A stretch of DNA of 64,000 bases, taken from Ursus arctos (taxonomy: Eukaryota; Chordata; Mammalia; Carnivora; Ursidae). The position numbers were made by a program, and so were the translations under genes. The notes beneath the pieces were generated by a model. It was not told where the DNA came from and did no database searches. It saw nothing but the letters and a program-made list of their open reading frames with translations. The stretch spans positions 55,363,689 to 55,427,688 of the forward strand of contig NW_026622797.1 in NCBI RefSeq assembly GCF_023065955.2. The letters run 5' to 3'. Positions 11,546-22,904 of the stretch are shown here, one piece after another. Each line of letters opens with the position of its first letter. Position 1 is the stretch's first letter.

Positions 11546-12530
11546 ACATTCTGAGCAAATAACTCATTGGAATTTTTTCTGCTTTTCAGTATTTCACAAT
11601 GTGATTTCTGCTATATACTACTTAACATGAAGATTAAATGCATTATTCCCTTTCTCCTTTTCATATGTTACCCACTTGAATTTCCATGTCAATACATTTT
11701 AGCTTCGTTGGCATTTACTATTTCATTAGAGAATCTATTTCTCTTCCATATATTTCATTGGTGATGCCAAACATTTTTTAAAGCTAGCCTTCAATTTGTA
11801 TTATATTTTTCAGAGAAACAAAAACAGTGAATAAAATTTGTTTCAATTGTTTAATTTAAATATTTAGTAAAAAAATCCTGTACAATAAAAACATTAAGCT
11901 AAAATAATATATAGAATGGTATTTTCCAATGAAACTCATAGAGAATGGAAATATTATTCACTATTATGCTTACAAATAATTTTAAAGATACAAATAATTG
12001 TAGACACACGTGAATGTGGGGAAGTTGAAGAATGTCAGCATTTGCCACACTGGAACTCAAACTGGCCAGGATGTGTCATATGAAGTCTCTGAGAGATGTA
12101 TGATATCACAAGTGTTTACATGGAAAGGAACTGTTTCAGCTATGAACTATCTCCACACTTTATTCCAATAGTTACATAGCTTACATGATATTTTCCAAAG
12201 AGCCTTGATAACCTATGGATTCCAGATTTGTTCACAAGATAAGTCCAAATACACAAAGAATTGCATCATTCCACAAATATTGTTGCATTTGCAATAGGTG
12301 TGCCTTTGGTACATTTATAAGGAGACGCAACAGGCCACCATTTTTCTTTCCTTCCCATTGGCATATACTTCTTGTAAAGAGAAAGAATGGATTGAAAGAC
12401 TGCTGTTTTCTTTCCAAAAGCATTGTACATGTATTTTAAGATTTACTAATTCACTTTCCTTAAAACCAGTCACATTAGGCATGTATAATGTCCATGTGCT
12501 AAAAACGCTGGTAAAGAAACATTGTTGAAA
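11546..12530. other. Unassigned AT-rich sequence
   Basis: No recognisable feature. Several overlapping 60-76 residue frames at 12215-12528 on both strands have no family resemblance I can see. Confidence 0.4.
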
Positions 12531-12543
12531 ACATTCAAATCCA

Positions 12544-12773
12544 GGGGCGCCTGGGTGGTTTGGTCAGTTAAGCATCTGCCTTCCTCTCAGATCTTATCTC
12601 AGGGTCCTGGGATCCAGTCCCCTGTGGGGCTTCCTGCTCAGTGGGAAGTTAGCTTCTCCCTCTCCCTCTGTTCCTCTCCCTCTCCCTTTGCCTCTCCCCC
12701 TTCCCCTTTTTGTGCTCTCTCTCTTGCTCGCTCTCTGTCTTTTGCAAATAAATAAATAAGATCTTAAAAAAAA
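12544..12773 (+). mobile_element. CAN-SINE with expanded CT tract
   Basis: The head 'gggcgcctgggtggtttgg' is typical. The internal pyrimidine block (about 12653-12740) is longer than in its siblings because CTCCCT units have multiplied. Target duplication 'tcaaatcca' lies at 12535-12543 and 12774-12782. Confidence 0.93.
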
Positions 12774-12819
12774 TCAAATCCACATATTATTTTGTAGTTT
12801 AACCAAGTGTTTACAATTG

Positions 12820-13190
12820 CAATTTCTTACCCTCTGCTTTGCCTTGACCCAAGTTTAGTTAGCGTTTCTCTTCCCCATATACCCCTAAACTTTGGCTTCC
12901 CCTCAAGCCTGAGCAAATGCTAATATGCCTACCCTACATCCTCCCTCCACTCACATGATCAAATCCCAAGAATCAGCTTACCATGGAAAAACAAATTTCC
13001 TATTTAACCATGAACCATGCTGTCTGTTCATTCTCCCTTGCCTGCCCAACTTTCCCTTTTTGCTAGAACTAAGCATCTTACTCTTTGATTTTGAAGTGCT
13101 TGCAGATTTCTGAGATAAGAGTGTTCTCATTGCAATAGCTTTTTGAGTAAAATCTCTCTTTATCTAGTCCATATTTGGGTTTTTTTTTTG
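12820..13190 (+). mobile_element. Possible solo LTR
   Basis: A pyrimidine-rich, C-rich block ends in 'cattgcaatagctttttgag' and 'taaaatctctctttatc'. This resembles the R-U5 part of gamma/ERV1 LTRs, where a degenerate AATAAA follows 'ttgcaatag'. The base composition stands out from the AT-rich flanks. The family is unknown and the borders are not resolved. Confidence 0.45.
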
Positions 13191-15176
13191 ACAGTTTCTG
13201 TTTGAAAACTTTATCCACAGCTTTTACCAAATTATTCAGTTTTTACAATAGATTTGTAAACCATTAAGATATGTCATAAAGTGTCTAAGTATTTCTGTTT
13301 CACCATAGCATTCAAAAACACTGATTTCTGGAATCATTCTTCCTAATTTCAAATATCAGCTAGCCACTTACTTGAGCAAATCACTTTAGGCTCAATGGAT
13401 ATTTGCCTTATCTGAATAATGAGAAGAGAGATATAAAATCTCTCATCTATTTGGTATGATGTTTTTTAATACTTAAAAAATGATCAGATTAACCTATATA
13501 TAGAAAACACTCTTAGTTATTATTAATATTGTAGTATTTCTTCACAATATCTTTCTTTCCAATATCAATTTGTAAAAACTGAATGAAAATACCTATTTTA
13601 TTTAATATCTCAAAAACCTCACAGAAAAATCTGATATTATAGATATTAAATTTTTATTTTTCCAATTGGAAATTTTATTAATATTCAACTAAAAAATAAG
13701 TGACATTTTAAAAGCAAAATGATTAGAACTTCAGGAAATAAGAGAATTATTTTATAATTTATCATTTTATGGGTACTTTTTTTTTAACCAAAAAATGACA
13801 TCAAAAGTTATTACCAAAATAACATATACTTTATTAAGCAAAATACTAACTTTGTAGCCTAGAGTGCCGACTTGTCTTTTCTATGCTGAGTCCTCACAAA
13901 CTAAGTGGATATACATTTGAGAGAAGCTGTCTATGTTTACATGGTCTGTGATCCAGAAAGAAGGATCCCACTGTAACTAAAATGAAATTGCAATCAGTTC
14001 AATTAGTCAGTCCTGAAGTAATTCTAGTAATTCAAGTTTCAGGAATCTACAATTTCAGTATTAAAGATCAGCTCAACTATATACTGGTTTAAGAGTGAAT
14101 TATATCATTGTGTTTCTTGGACACAAATCCAAGTAAATATATTATGAATAGGTTATATTTCAATGCTATTTTTCTTTAATTCACTGGATCTATTTCTTTC
14201 AACATATTCTTGTAACAAGTAAAAATAATAAAAGATTAAATGTTCAATTTTACTTCTCTGAGGGAAAAGATATTCTACATTTCTTCTTAAGAAACCCAGT
14301 CATGAAATACCTTAAGTGAAAAGTTAAATGACCATATGGAATGTTAAAAAAAAAAAGTTAAATTAAAAAAATAGATCTTTTTCTATAAAAAGATGTTGTA
14401 AGGTTGTCAAAAATTATTTTAAGAAAGTGACTATTTAAAAAGTCACTTTTTGGTGATGATGCTGGCACATCTATCAAATTATTCTATTAGAGACAATGGT
14501 GGTAATCTTTAGCTTTGGCTTCAACACTCACTTTAACAGTGTCTGGTACAGATTTCCAGTGAGCACTAATGTATTATTGGCATACTTTAATAATGAATAA
14601 TTTTCTCTTTTAGAGCCTTTCCCAGTAGAACTTCTTTCACAAAGACTTTAACCTGTTTGCATCCCGCTATTTGGTAGCTTTAAAAAAAAGAGTTCTCATT
14701 GCCCTTCTGTGGCTGTCCTGATAGTAAAACGAGATTACTCTCTGGAAAAATGAATTGCTGGGCTTGAAGACCACTGTAATTCTTTGCCTCCTAAAGACTA
14801 CCTTTACTATCCCTGATGGCCATCACCATGATATCAAACTTGTGATAAAAGTAGAAAAAGGTATAAAACTAAAGAGATAGACATGCTTTATTCATGGAAC
14901 TGGTATTTGCAACCAAAGATCTTGTCTTTTGAGTAAATCATATTAATTAAATTAAGATTATAAATAATGTCTTTTTCATAAGTGAGTTACAATTTTTAAA
15001 ATTTATGCCTAATATGCAAAGTATTTTTTCAATAAACAGTAATACAATGCATTAATCCTTTGTTGCCTAATAGCAGCCTCCTGATGACTCTGTAAGTATT
15101 AAATGAGAAAATACAAAATATATTCAAAATATTCTGGTTAAAAGTGATGATACTGAACTATTAGAATCATGATATT
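13191..15176. other. Unassigned AT-rich sequence
   Basis: About 2 kb with no recognised gene or repeat. Frequent short A/T runs suggest old neutral sequence. Confidence 0.4.
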
Positions 15177-15192
15177 GAAATACGTTTGTTCT

Positions 15193-15368
15193 TGGGGCAC
15201 TTGGGTGGCTCAGTCGATTAGGCTTCTACCTCTTGATTTCCACCTTCATGATCTCAGCATTGTGAAATCAAGGCTGTGTGGGGCTCTGCTCTCAGTGGAG
15301 GGAGTCTGCTTGAGATGCTCTCTCTCCCTCTGCCCCTCTACCACTAAAATAAATAAATCTAAAAAAAA
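15193..15368 (+). mobile_element. CAN-SINE (diverged)
   Basis: The head 'tggggcacttgggtggctc' and the 'aaataaataaatctaaaaaa' tail identify it. Flanking copies of a 16-bp site at 15177-15192 and 15369-15384 differ at a few bases ('gaaatacgtttgttct' and 'gaaatgtgtttgtcct'), so it is an older insertion. Confidence 0.92.
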
Positions 15369-15421
15369 GAAATGTGTTTGTCCTTCCCTAAAAGAAAACA
15401 GTGTTTAAAATTATCAACTCC

Positions 15422-15632
15422 TCTATTTTATTTTATTATTTTTAATATTTTTTATTATATTATGTTAGTGACCATACAGTACATCCCTAGTTTTTGATGT
15501 AAAGTTCCATGATTCATTACTTGCGTATAACACCCAGTGCACCATGAAATACGTGCCCTCCTTAATACCCATCACCAGCCTATCCCAATCCCCCACCCCC
15601 TTCCCCTCTGAAGCCCTCAGTTTGTTCTCCTT
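15422..15632 (-). mobile_element. Young carnivore L1, 3'UTR only
   Basis: The minus-strand tail (T/A-rich, from 15422) leads into 'accatacagtacatcccta', 'gttccatgattcattactt' and 'aatcccccacccccttcc', the carnivore L1 3'UTR. It is truncated to about 210 bp. The same 3'UTR occurs at 16879 and 54280. Confidence 0.9.
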
Positions 15633-15639
15633 CAGATTT

Positions 15640-16825
15640 ATGACTTTTTCTTACACAAAAAACAAAGCACCAAAAATATCTGCATACAGTACCAATTTGT
15701 TACTTAGTTTTTATATGAATAATAACAAACATGGTAAAGAAGTTGCTTAGAAATTTAAGTAATTTTTAAATTAAATTCAATTTTAGATTGATTTCTCATA
15801 ATCAAGTCAATGGAAAATATCCTTTGTATATATAGTCACATTTTCAAGCCTATCCATTGTTATAGTTATATATAAGTCAATAACCATTTTGTACTAAATA
15901 TTTAATGGATATAAATATTTATCTATAAATATTCATTTAATAGTCTCTTCAGCTCGAGTTTTTCTTTTATGTATAATACCTACACATGTGTGGTATTTCA
16001 ATTACAAAATACAGTGTTTAGACCCAACTATATATTAAGATTGCTTAGGTATTACTATATCTTTCATGTTAAAGGATAACAGTCAGGAGGAACCTATGCC
16101 AATACAAACTTGAGTATAAAGCAGAGTACAGAACTAGGCCCATGTTAGAAACCAAAACTAAGTGAGACTTGGATCTTCATTTACACCCCAATTCATTATG
16201 ACATTCGTTTATGCTCAAGGCTTGCTTAGTAGGAAAACCTGAGACACTCTGTATAAAGAAATTTATTTTATAATTATCTTAGCCCAACTCATAATGCAAT
16301 TTCTATATGGTATAACGCTGGTGTGACTGAATTGATCATAACAACACCTATAATAATATCAATGATCACAAGTATTGGGTGATTGAGCTTAAACTTTCAC
16401 AGATAGCTTCCTATGGAAGCTAATTAGCCAGAGGAGGAGCTAGATTTAGTGAACAATTAGTTAATTGTTACAGGTTGGAGAATTAGAAAAAATCTTTTGC
16501 ACATGTACCTGTGCTTCTGGATGGGAAAACACGTTCAACTGAGTGCGTAAATTTATGGAAAATTAAGACAACTATTGGGTTTTGTGTCCATGAATCTCTT
16601 ACCTAAATGTACAGAACACAGTAATAATTACAATACAATACAATAATTAAAATCCACAGGGGCAACTTAATTTCGTGTTTGATTTCAGTGACCACAGACT
16701 ACGATGCTATCTATAAGTTATTTCATAAATGTACATTTTAGGTCTCATCAGAGGCAATTGAATGTGCATAGATAAAGCTAATATGTCAATATATCTCAAA
16801 AGATCTTACTCAATATCGTTATTAC
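15640..16825. other. Unassigned AT-rich sequence
   Basis: No recognised feature. The stretch ends at a poly-G run. Confidence 0.4.
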
Positions 16826-16827
16826 CC

Positions 16828-16840
16828 GGGGGGGGGGGGG
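16828..16840 (+). repeat. Poly-G run (13 G)
   Basis: An uninterrupted 13-G homopolymer, preceded by CCC, sits in AT-rich DNA. It could be real or a sequencing/assembly artefact. Confidence 0.9.
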
Positions 16841-16878
16841 AAGGTTTGTTTTTGAAAGCCAGCACTTCTTTTAGTTTT

Positions 16879-17235
16879 TCTTTTTTTTTTTAATAATGAT
16901 TTTTTATTATATAATGTTAGTCACCATACAGTACATCCCTAGTTTTTGATGTAAAGTTCCATGATTCATTACTTGCGTATAACACCCAGTGCACCATGCA
17001 ATACGTGCCTCCCTTAATACCCATCACCAGCCTATCCCAATCCCCCACCCCCCTCCCTCTGAAGCCCTCGGTTTGTTTCACAGAGTCCATAGTCTCTCAT
17101 GGTTCATTCCCCCTTCTGTTTACCCCCCCTTCATTCTTCCCTTCCTTCTCCTACCGATCTTCCTGCTATTTCTTATGTTCCATAAATGAGTGAAACCATA
17201 TGATATTTGTCTTTCTCTGCTTGACTTATTTTTCA
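16879..17235 (-). mobile_element. Young carnivore L1, 3' end
   Basis: This is a longer copy of the 3'UTR seen at 15422. It adds 'cagagtccatagtctctca', 'cccccttctgtttacc', 'cttctcctaccgatcttcc' and 'ctgcttgacttattt'. The T-run at 16880-16892 is its tail. The minus-strand orientation is the same as the 15422 copy, but the truncation point differs, so it is an independent insertion. The frames at 16989-17193 are shadows. Confidence 0.92.
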
Positions 17236-17239
17236 TTTC

Positions 17240-18919
17240 GCTTCCATCTGGAGGAGCATACTTAATAGCTCATCTTGGGTCAATCCATGCTTTTTCTTAT
17301 CTTTCTTCTCAAGCATGCAGTATAACTACCTGGTGAGTTTGTTTTACTCATTTTTCTAAAGCTGTGTTACATGTGCAGGCTAATTGTCATTTTTTTCTCT
17401 TCCTCTTGAAATAATTTTCTTTCTTAGTGGCCAACCTAGGGCAGTACACTCTTTCCTCAGCAGATGCATCTCTTTTTAGAGTAAATTCAGCTTGACTTTG
17501 GGCTCTAGATAAGTGTCAAAGTTGTTACTCCAAACATGTTGTAATCTGAGTTATAGAAATGTGTAAATTGATGCAAATTCCCTAAAGAACATAGTACATT
17601 GAGCAGCAAGAGGAAAAAATGGAGTGAATGACAGAAAATAAAGATGAAAAAAATTCAGATATATTGGAACAAAAGAAGAAGAAAAACATAGGAAGATAAA
17701 AAGCAGGGGAAAGAGATGAGAGAGAAAAGGGTAGCTGGAAGACAAGTGTATTTGATGTACTCGGAATAAGAAAGTAAGTACCAGAAACTATTTCCTTTTC
17801 CTGAATACAGATATAATCACGTGCAGTAACTGTCCTGCAGTAGGAGAATCGTAATTCATAGAAGGATGCAAAAAAGATCAAAATATAAGTAGCAGAAGAA
17901 GGCATAAATCTAAATACATATACTATGAGACTCTAGGGAATGAGGAATGACAATAACTTAATTAATTGAGACTTTAGATAATTCTTAACCATCAACTCAG
18001 TCTTCCTTGCAAGAGAATATACAATGTTTGCTCAGAGAAGCAAACAGTACAGTTGACTTTGGGAAGTTTTGGTGTCCTTAGACATAGAGCTTATGAGTTT
18101 TAGAAAGAAAGGAGAAAATGTTTGCCAATAAATTTGAAGCAGGAAATTGACCTTTAGAAGAAGACAATCCAAACACAGACTAGAGTGGAGTGGTAGCCAC
18201 TGTTCCAGTTCATTTCTGAATGTGACTATTAATGAACTCCCTGTGGCCTCTGGTAGAACTTAAAACTACTCCCAAGTCTGGAGAGATTATTATAAAGGCT
18301 AACAGTGCTAACAGAACTAATGTCTAGTAGGAATCAAGTCTGAGGGGCAAAGCAGTGCTTCTATTAGATTAGTTAAAATACATGCTAAACAACAAGAATT
18401 GTATTGTAATTTAAAAGAGCCAAAACAATACCAGTAGCAGGGTGCAGACTTAATAATAAATAGCAGCACATCAGTAGATGTCAAATTGCTGTAGTCTTCA
18501 TTTTTGTCCCTAATAGAAGTCAGTGTAGTTACTGAGTGATGGCAGTGTAGGCTAGTGAGGAGTTAGATGTTAAGAATTGTAGCAGTGAGAGAAAGTCCTA
18601 AGATGTCTATTGTTTTTTTTTCCCCACATTTAACATCTCTAAAATCAGAGTGCATTGTTCTTTGGCATCTAGCTTAAAGTTGTTGGTTAGAGAGCAGTCA
18701 TGGAATTTTCATTGCCTGTTCATGCATGCACTTGATTGTTTGTCCTACTGGTACAACATTATAATTGCAATTTCTTGTTATAAAAGTCAAAATATTATTA
18801 AAGAAACACTTTGGGGAAAGAATATGAATTTTAATTGTTGTCTGAAAACCTTTTATTAAACCTTCCAGTAAGATCAAGTAAGCAAAATATCAAAATATGC
18901 ACAGAGAGTATCATATCTT
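17240..18919. other. Unassigned sequence
   Basis: No recognised gene or repeat. The 107- and 64-residue minus-strand frames at 17551-17905 overlap each other in different frames and are rich in S/F. They are consistent with chance in a purine-rich plus strand. Confidence 0.4.
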
Positions 18920-18936
18920 AGAAAACATCTTGAGGG

Positions 18937-19169
18937 GTGCCTGGGTGGCACAGCGGTTAAGCGTCTGCCTTCGGCTCAGGGCATGATCCCGGCGTTCTGG
19001 GATTGAGCCCCACATCAGGCTCCTCTGCTATGAGCCTGCTTCTTCCTCTCCCACTCCCCCTGCTTGTGTTCCCTCTCTCTCTGGCTGTCTCTATCTCTGT
19101 CGAATAAATAAATAAAATCTTTAAATTAAAAAAAAAAAAGAGGTTGCCTCTAAAAAAAAAAAAGGAAAA
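18937..19169 (+). mobile_element. Young CAN-SINE (SINEC1_AMe-like) with odd tail
   Basis: A near-consensus copy with 'ggtggcacagcggttaagc', 'gatcccggcgttctggga' and 'cgaataaataaataaaatct'. The A-tail is interrupted by a 13-bp perfect stem-loop 'agaggttgcctct' (19139-19151) and then resumes. Perfect 17-bp target duplications 'agaaaacatcttgaggg' at 18920-18936 and 19170-19186 enclose the whole unit, including the hairpin. The hairpin was therefore part of the inserted tail or arose within it. Confidence 0.97.
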
Positions 19170-19189
19170 AGAAAACATCTTGAGGGAAA

Positions 19190-19798
19190 AGTACTATTAT
19201 AGGAAGTATTGCATCACTACTACTGCATAAAAAATTATACTCAGTGCATAAACATATATATCAGTGTCTCTTAAGTCAAAAGGTGATCCAGAAAAAAATT
19301 TTTTTGATCCAGAAGAGTCAGACTCTGAACGTGTAGAAGTATTAAGAATATCCTAACAAATATCTTTTGTTTATATTATCCTTTTCGTATGTACACAAAT
19401 TAGTATTATAAAACTTTGTATGTAATTCTAAGAGTTCTTCCAATGAGCATAAAATTTCTAACTTAAAGAATACATTGGCAATAAATTCTCTTTAATACTG
19501 GTTCGTGAAAGAGGACAGGTGTTACAATTCATGGTAACAAATTTGATGAAAACATGGTATTTAAAAGTACCACATGAATAATGTGGAGGGCCTACAGTGA
19601 TTGTTGGAATAAACAAGGTGATACGAAGAAATGAAAAGTCACTCCTTATTAGGTAAAGTGTAGCAGGGAAGACAACCGCCACAGAAATTGCTTCAGAGTG
19701 ATTACGCAGAGAAGAGATTTTATAAAGTTTTGGGGAGACAGGGATACTCTGAAGACATATAGCAAAAATTCCGAGGAAACAACAAATATTAAGAAGTA
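19190..19798. other. Unassigned sequence with a 116-residue minus-strand frame
   Basis: The minus-strand frame 19458-19808 begins with a hydrophobic leader-like stretch (residues about 1-20). It shows no domain I recognise, no neighbours, and abuts an old L1 5' end. I treat it as chance rather than a gene. Confidence 0.35.
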
Positions 19799-20690
19799 CT
19801 AACAACAAATTCTCCTGACCTTGGTGAGCATCCCTATGAAGATTATTTTGAAATCTCTGTCAAGTAAACCATATATCATGCTTTCATTCAGAGATTTATC
19901 TTGTTCCTTTGTTTGGAACATATTTCCTGATTTCTTTATTTCCTTGACTCTCTGTGTTGGTATCTGCACAAAAGACAAAACAGCCACCTTTCCCAGTCTT
20001 CACGAACTGACCTCATACAGCAGTAGACTCTCATCAATCAGCCTGATTAGAGATTCTGAAGGCCTTTCAAACTTTCATGGTAGTTCAACCCACTTTCTTT
20101 GTTCTTAGTGGTTCCCAGGTGTCTAGAATATTCTGGGTTCCATCAGTACTGAGATAAGTGGAACAAAAGCCACTTTCTTGGGCAGTCCCCAGAAAAGTTA
20201 GATCACAGGAGAGTCTGTCCAACTATTTGCCTCCCCAGGGAGAAGTTGGGGTCTGGTGTTTTTTTGCCTGTTTTCTCTGTGCTAAGGCAGGGAGAGGGGC
20301 TATCACAACAAGTTGCATGCTAGGTCAAACTATCATCTTTCTTTCTTATGGAACCCCAGATGGCTAGAGTATGACAGATGTCCTTAGCACTCCAAGACAG
20401 TCAAAACAGAAGCCTGTCCTTTGGGCAGCCCCCAGAAAAGGTGGGGCATTTGGTGTATGGCACAACTCGTTGCTATCCCAGAGAGAAGTTCGGAGCTGGG
20501 TTTATTTATCCATTTGCTTTGTGCTAACCTGGTGGGAGTGGCTATGTTGAGTGTGTCAGTCCAGAGCTACATCTCTGTTCTTACTAGTTCCCAGAAGGGT
20601 AGATTATGCTGGTCCTGTCAGCACAAACTTACGGTGTTGAAAGCACAGACTACCTCCTTCCCTCCACAGGGACAGAAATAGGACTTCTGT
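19799..20690 (-). mobile_element. Old L1 5' end: ORF1 start and 5'UTR with tandem units
   Basis: On the minus strand, 19799-19987 reads as the N-terminal part of an L1M ORF1 ('NMFQTKEQDKSLNE', 'DRDFKIIFIGMLTKV'). Upstream of it (20000-20690 in plus coordinates) lies the 5'UTR. Two diverged units of about 240 bp and one partial unit repeat 'ttgggcagyccccagaaaag' (about 20179 and 20420) and 'agggagaagtt'-like blocks. The 5' half of an L1 is rarely kept. The rest of the element is missing. Confidence 0.75.
20098..20690 (-). repeat. Tandem 5'UTR units in the L1 (about 240 bp, 2.5 copies)
   Basis: Corresponding landmarks recur. 'gttcccag...ctaga' appears near 20111 and 'accccag..ggctaga' near 20353. 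A third 'agttcccagaagggtaga' occurs near 20587. Each of the first two is followed about 60-70 bp later by 'gggcagycccca'. Copies are well diverged, so the duplication is old. Confidence 0.65.
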
Positions 20691-21080
20691 GTTCCAGGGA
20701 AATGTGCCTTTCCAGCTTACTAAATATTGCCGAATGGCCCTCCAAAATGATGTGCCAATTAACACATCCTCCAGTATTCCATAAATCTCTTCTTCTCTTT
20801 AGCCTGTTTCTAAATTCTCTATTCTGTTCCTCATTCATTGTGTTTATCCTTGCATATCATCACACTGTTTCAATTTCCATGTTACCAGATTGGCTGCATT
20901 GGTTTCTATAGGACCAATCTCCTCTTTTTCTTCTTCATTATTATCTTGGCCATTCCTGGCCTTTTTTCCTTCCACGTAATTTTTTTGAGCAGTTTACCCA
21001 GTTCCAAATAATAATTAATAATAATAATAAATACAAAGATGCTGTTGGGTTCTTGATTGCGATTGCATTAAATTTCACTT
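20691..21080 (-). mobile_element. Old L1 3' fragment (weak)
   Basis: Contains 'gatgtgccaattaacacatc'-type and 'cttgattgcgattgcatt' text that resembles antisense old L1 sequence. Identity is low. Confidence 0.35.
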
Positions 21081-21084
21081 GTAT

Positions 21085-21325
21085 GATGTATCTAAAAATA
21101 GTCAAATTCATAGGAACAGAGAGTAGAATGATGGTTTCCAGGGTTTGAGGGGAAGGGGAAATGGAGAGTTGTTATTTATCAAGTATAAAATTTCAATTAC
21201 ACTGGATAAATAAGTTATAAAGATCTACTATACACATAATGCCTATAGTTAACAATGCAACACTTAAAAGAGTAAATCTTACATTAGTGTTTGTACCACA
21301 ATAAAAAGGAAAGATGAAAAGAAAT
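21085..21325 (+). mobile_element. Old L1 3'UTR end
   Basis: 'aatgatggtttccagggttt', 'aatggagagttgttattta' and the terminal 'gtttgtaccacaataaaaag' follow an old L1M 3'UTR in sense. Confidence 0.6.
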
Positions 21326-21329
21326 AACT

Positions 21330-22900
21330 TCTTTTCATATATATAAAATATATATGTGTGTGTGTATTCTATTTTTAAAGAATTGTTATATTCATTTTGG
21401 AAAGCTTCATAAGTGATCTGAGTTATTCACCTGCACTCAAGAATCTTGTTTTGATAAGATTAAGTTGAATTTTCTCCTTAATGTCTTGTATATCTAATAT
21501 GACTATCTTTGATCTTTCTCTTCCCTTTACTGGCATTTCGTTCTTTGTTCTCTTTCTTTGGATTTCTGTAAAAGATGCATTCACCTTCGTTTTCATTTAA
21601 TTTTTGACTGCGCCTTCTACTGCATCTTTGTTGTCATATTCCTGATGTCTCATTGTGGTTTTCTTTTTATCTAAAAATTCTATTCCATTCAGCTTTTAAT
21701 CTTTTAAACCTATTCTACCAACACTGTCTCTTTTAATCTTCTCTTGGTGTCCCTTTTTGTTGTGGCTCTTGATCTTTTGATTTAGTTTCCCACTTTATCA
21801 AAAATGACTCACTGTCCTGCTTTGTTTTATGATTAAGAATCTTAGATGAAAATTATTTTATAATAACTAGAAGAAAGTTATCACAGGCATAAAACTTTTT
21901 AATGACATGCTAATTCATTAGTTTACTGTCAGATTCAATCTAATTATGAAATACTCCCTGTTGATTGAAATATTTCACATTAATAACAAACCTATTTCAT
22001 CCATGTACTGCCTTCCATAATAAAAATATAAGGATTCCCCCAAATCAAAAAACAGGTGGAGGGCAATCCAGTTAATATTTGTCTATAGTGTATAAGAAAA
22101 GGAAAAGAATTATTCTCCTTGTTCACATAAAACTTACTTTTTATTTCCTTATAGTCTTATACATATATATTTAATTCCTTCAATAGTTATGATGGCTGTA
22201 TTTTCAAAAATCATCCATAAATGTATGGAACAACATTGCTAAATTGCAGTAACAGAATGTAGTAATAGTAAACCAAAAATCATTTGGGATATATAAACTT
22301 CAAACATTGCTACAAGCAGAGGAAGCTAAGCCACAAAATGTTAAAATAAACGTTGTGAGTGAGCGGAAGTGCAGGTTACCCCTTTTGGCATTAAGTGCTT
22401 TAAACTCAAGACTAAAAGCTAGAATATCAATCAAGCAGGGATTTTTTTTCCCATCAATTTTTCCTATAATTTATAATCTGTATATGTGTGTATACATACT
22501 TATATATATTTCAGAGTTACATTTTGCTAACCATAGTATAGTAAATGATTTTTATTTTTTTTGTATTGCCTTCAAATTTAAACCATATTACACCATAGCT
22601 GAATACCTCTTATGAGTAAGACTCTGTGCTGTGTTCTGATACCTGAAAGCACAGTGATTTCTTTGATTAATATTATATGCTTATACTGTGCTGAGTGCTT
22701 TATATAAGATCCTCATACTTATTGCAATAATGTGAATTATAAGATATATATATTCAGTTGACCAAAATATATTTGTCATATATATTTGGTCTTCATCCAC
22801 AATTCCTGGTTCACAGCTCCCCAAAACATTGGAATTTTCTGAGTGACAAGAACAATGGGAACATCTTTTGTCCTCAGTTCCTGAAAACATTTCAGAGTCA
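21330..22900. other. Unassigned AT-rich sequence with an AT palindrome
   Basis: No gene was recognised. A short TA/TG run lies at 21338-21366. At 22760-22792 an imperfect inverted repeat has arms starting 'gaccaaaatatat' and ending 'atatatttggtc'. The 102-residue frame at 22307-22615 has no recognisable family. Confidence 0.4.
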
Positions 22901-22904
22901 GTGA

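Noticed and set aside
14440..14560. C/D-box-like 'tgatgatg' as a snoRNA
   Set aside because: No convincing D box, terminal stem or guide pairing could be seen.
17582..17905. 107-residue minus-strand frame
   Set aside because: S/F-rich translation of an A/G-rich plus strand, overlapping another frame of the same kind. No domain seen.
18957..19178. Frames with 'GRGRSRLIAEEPDVG' and similar text (also at 42237-42560 and 49159-49389)
   Set aside because: The same peptide recurs because it is the antisense reading of the young SINE, not a protein family.
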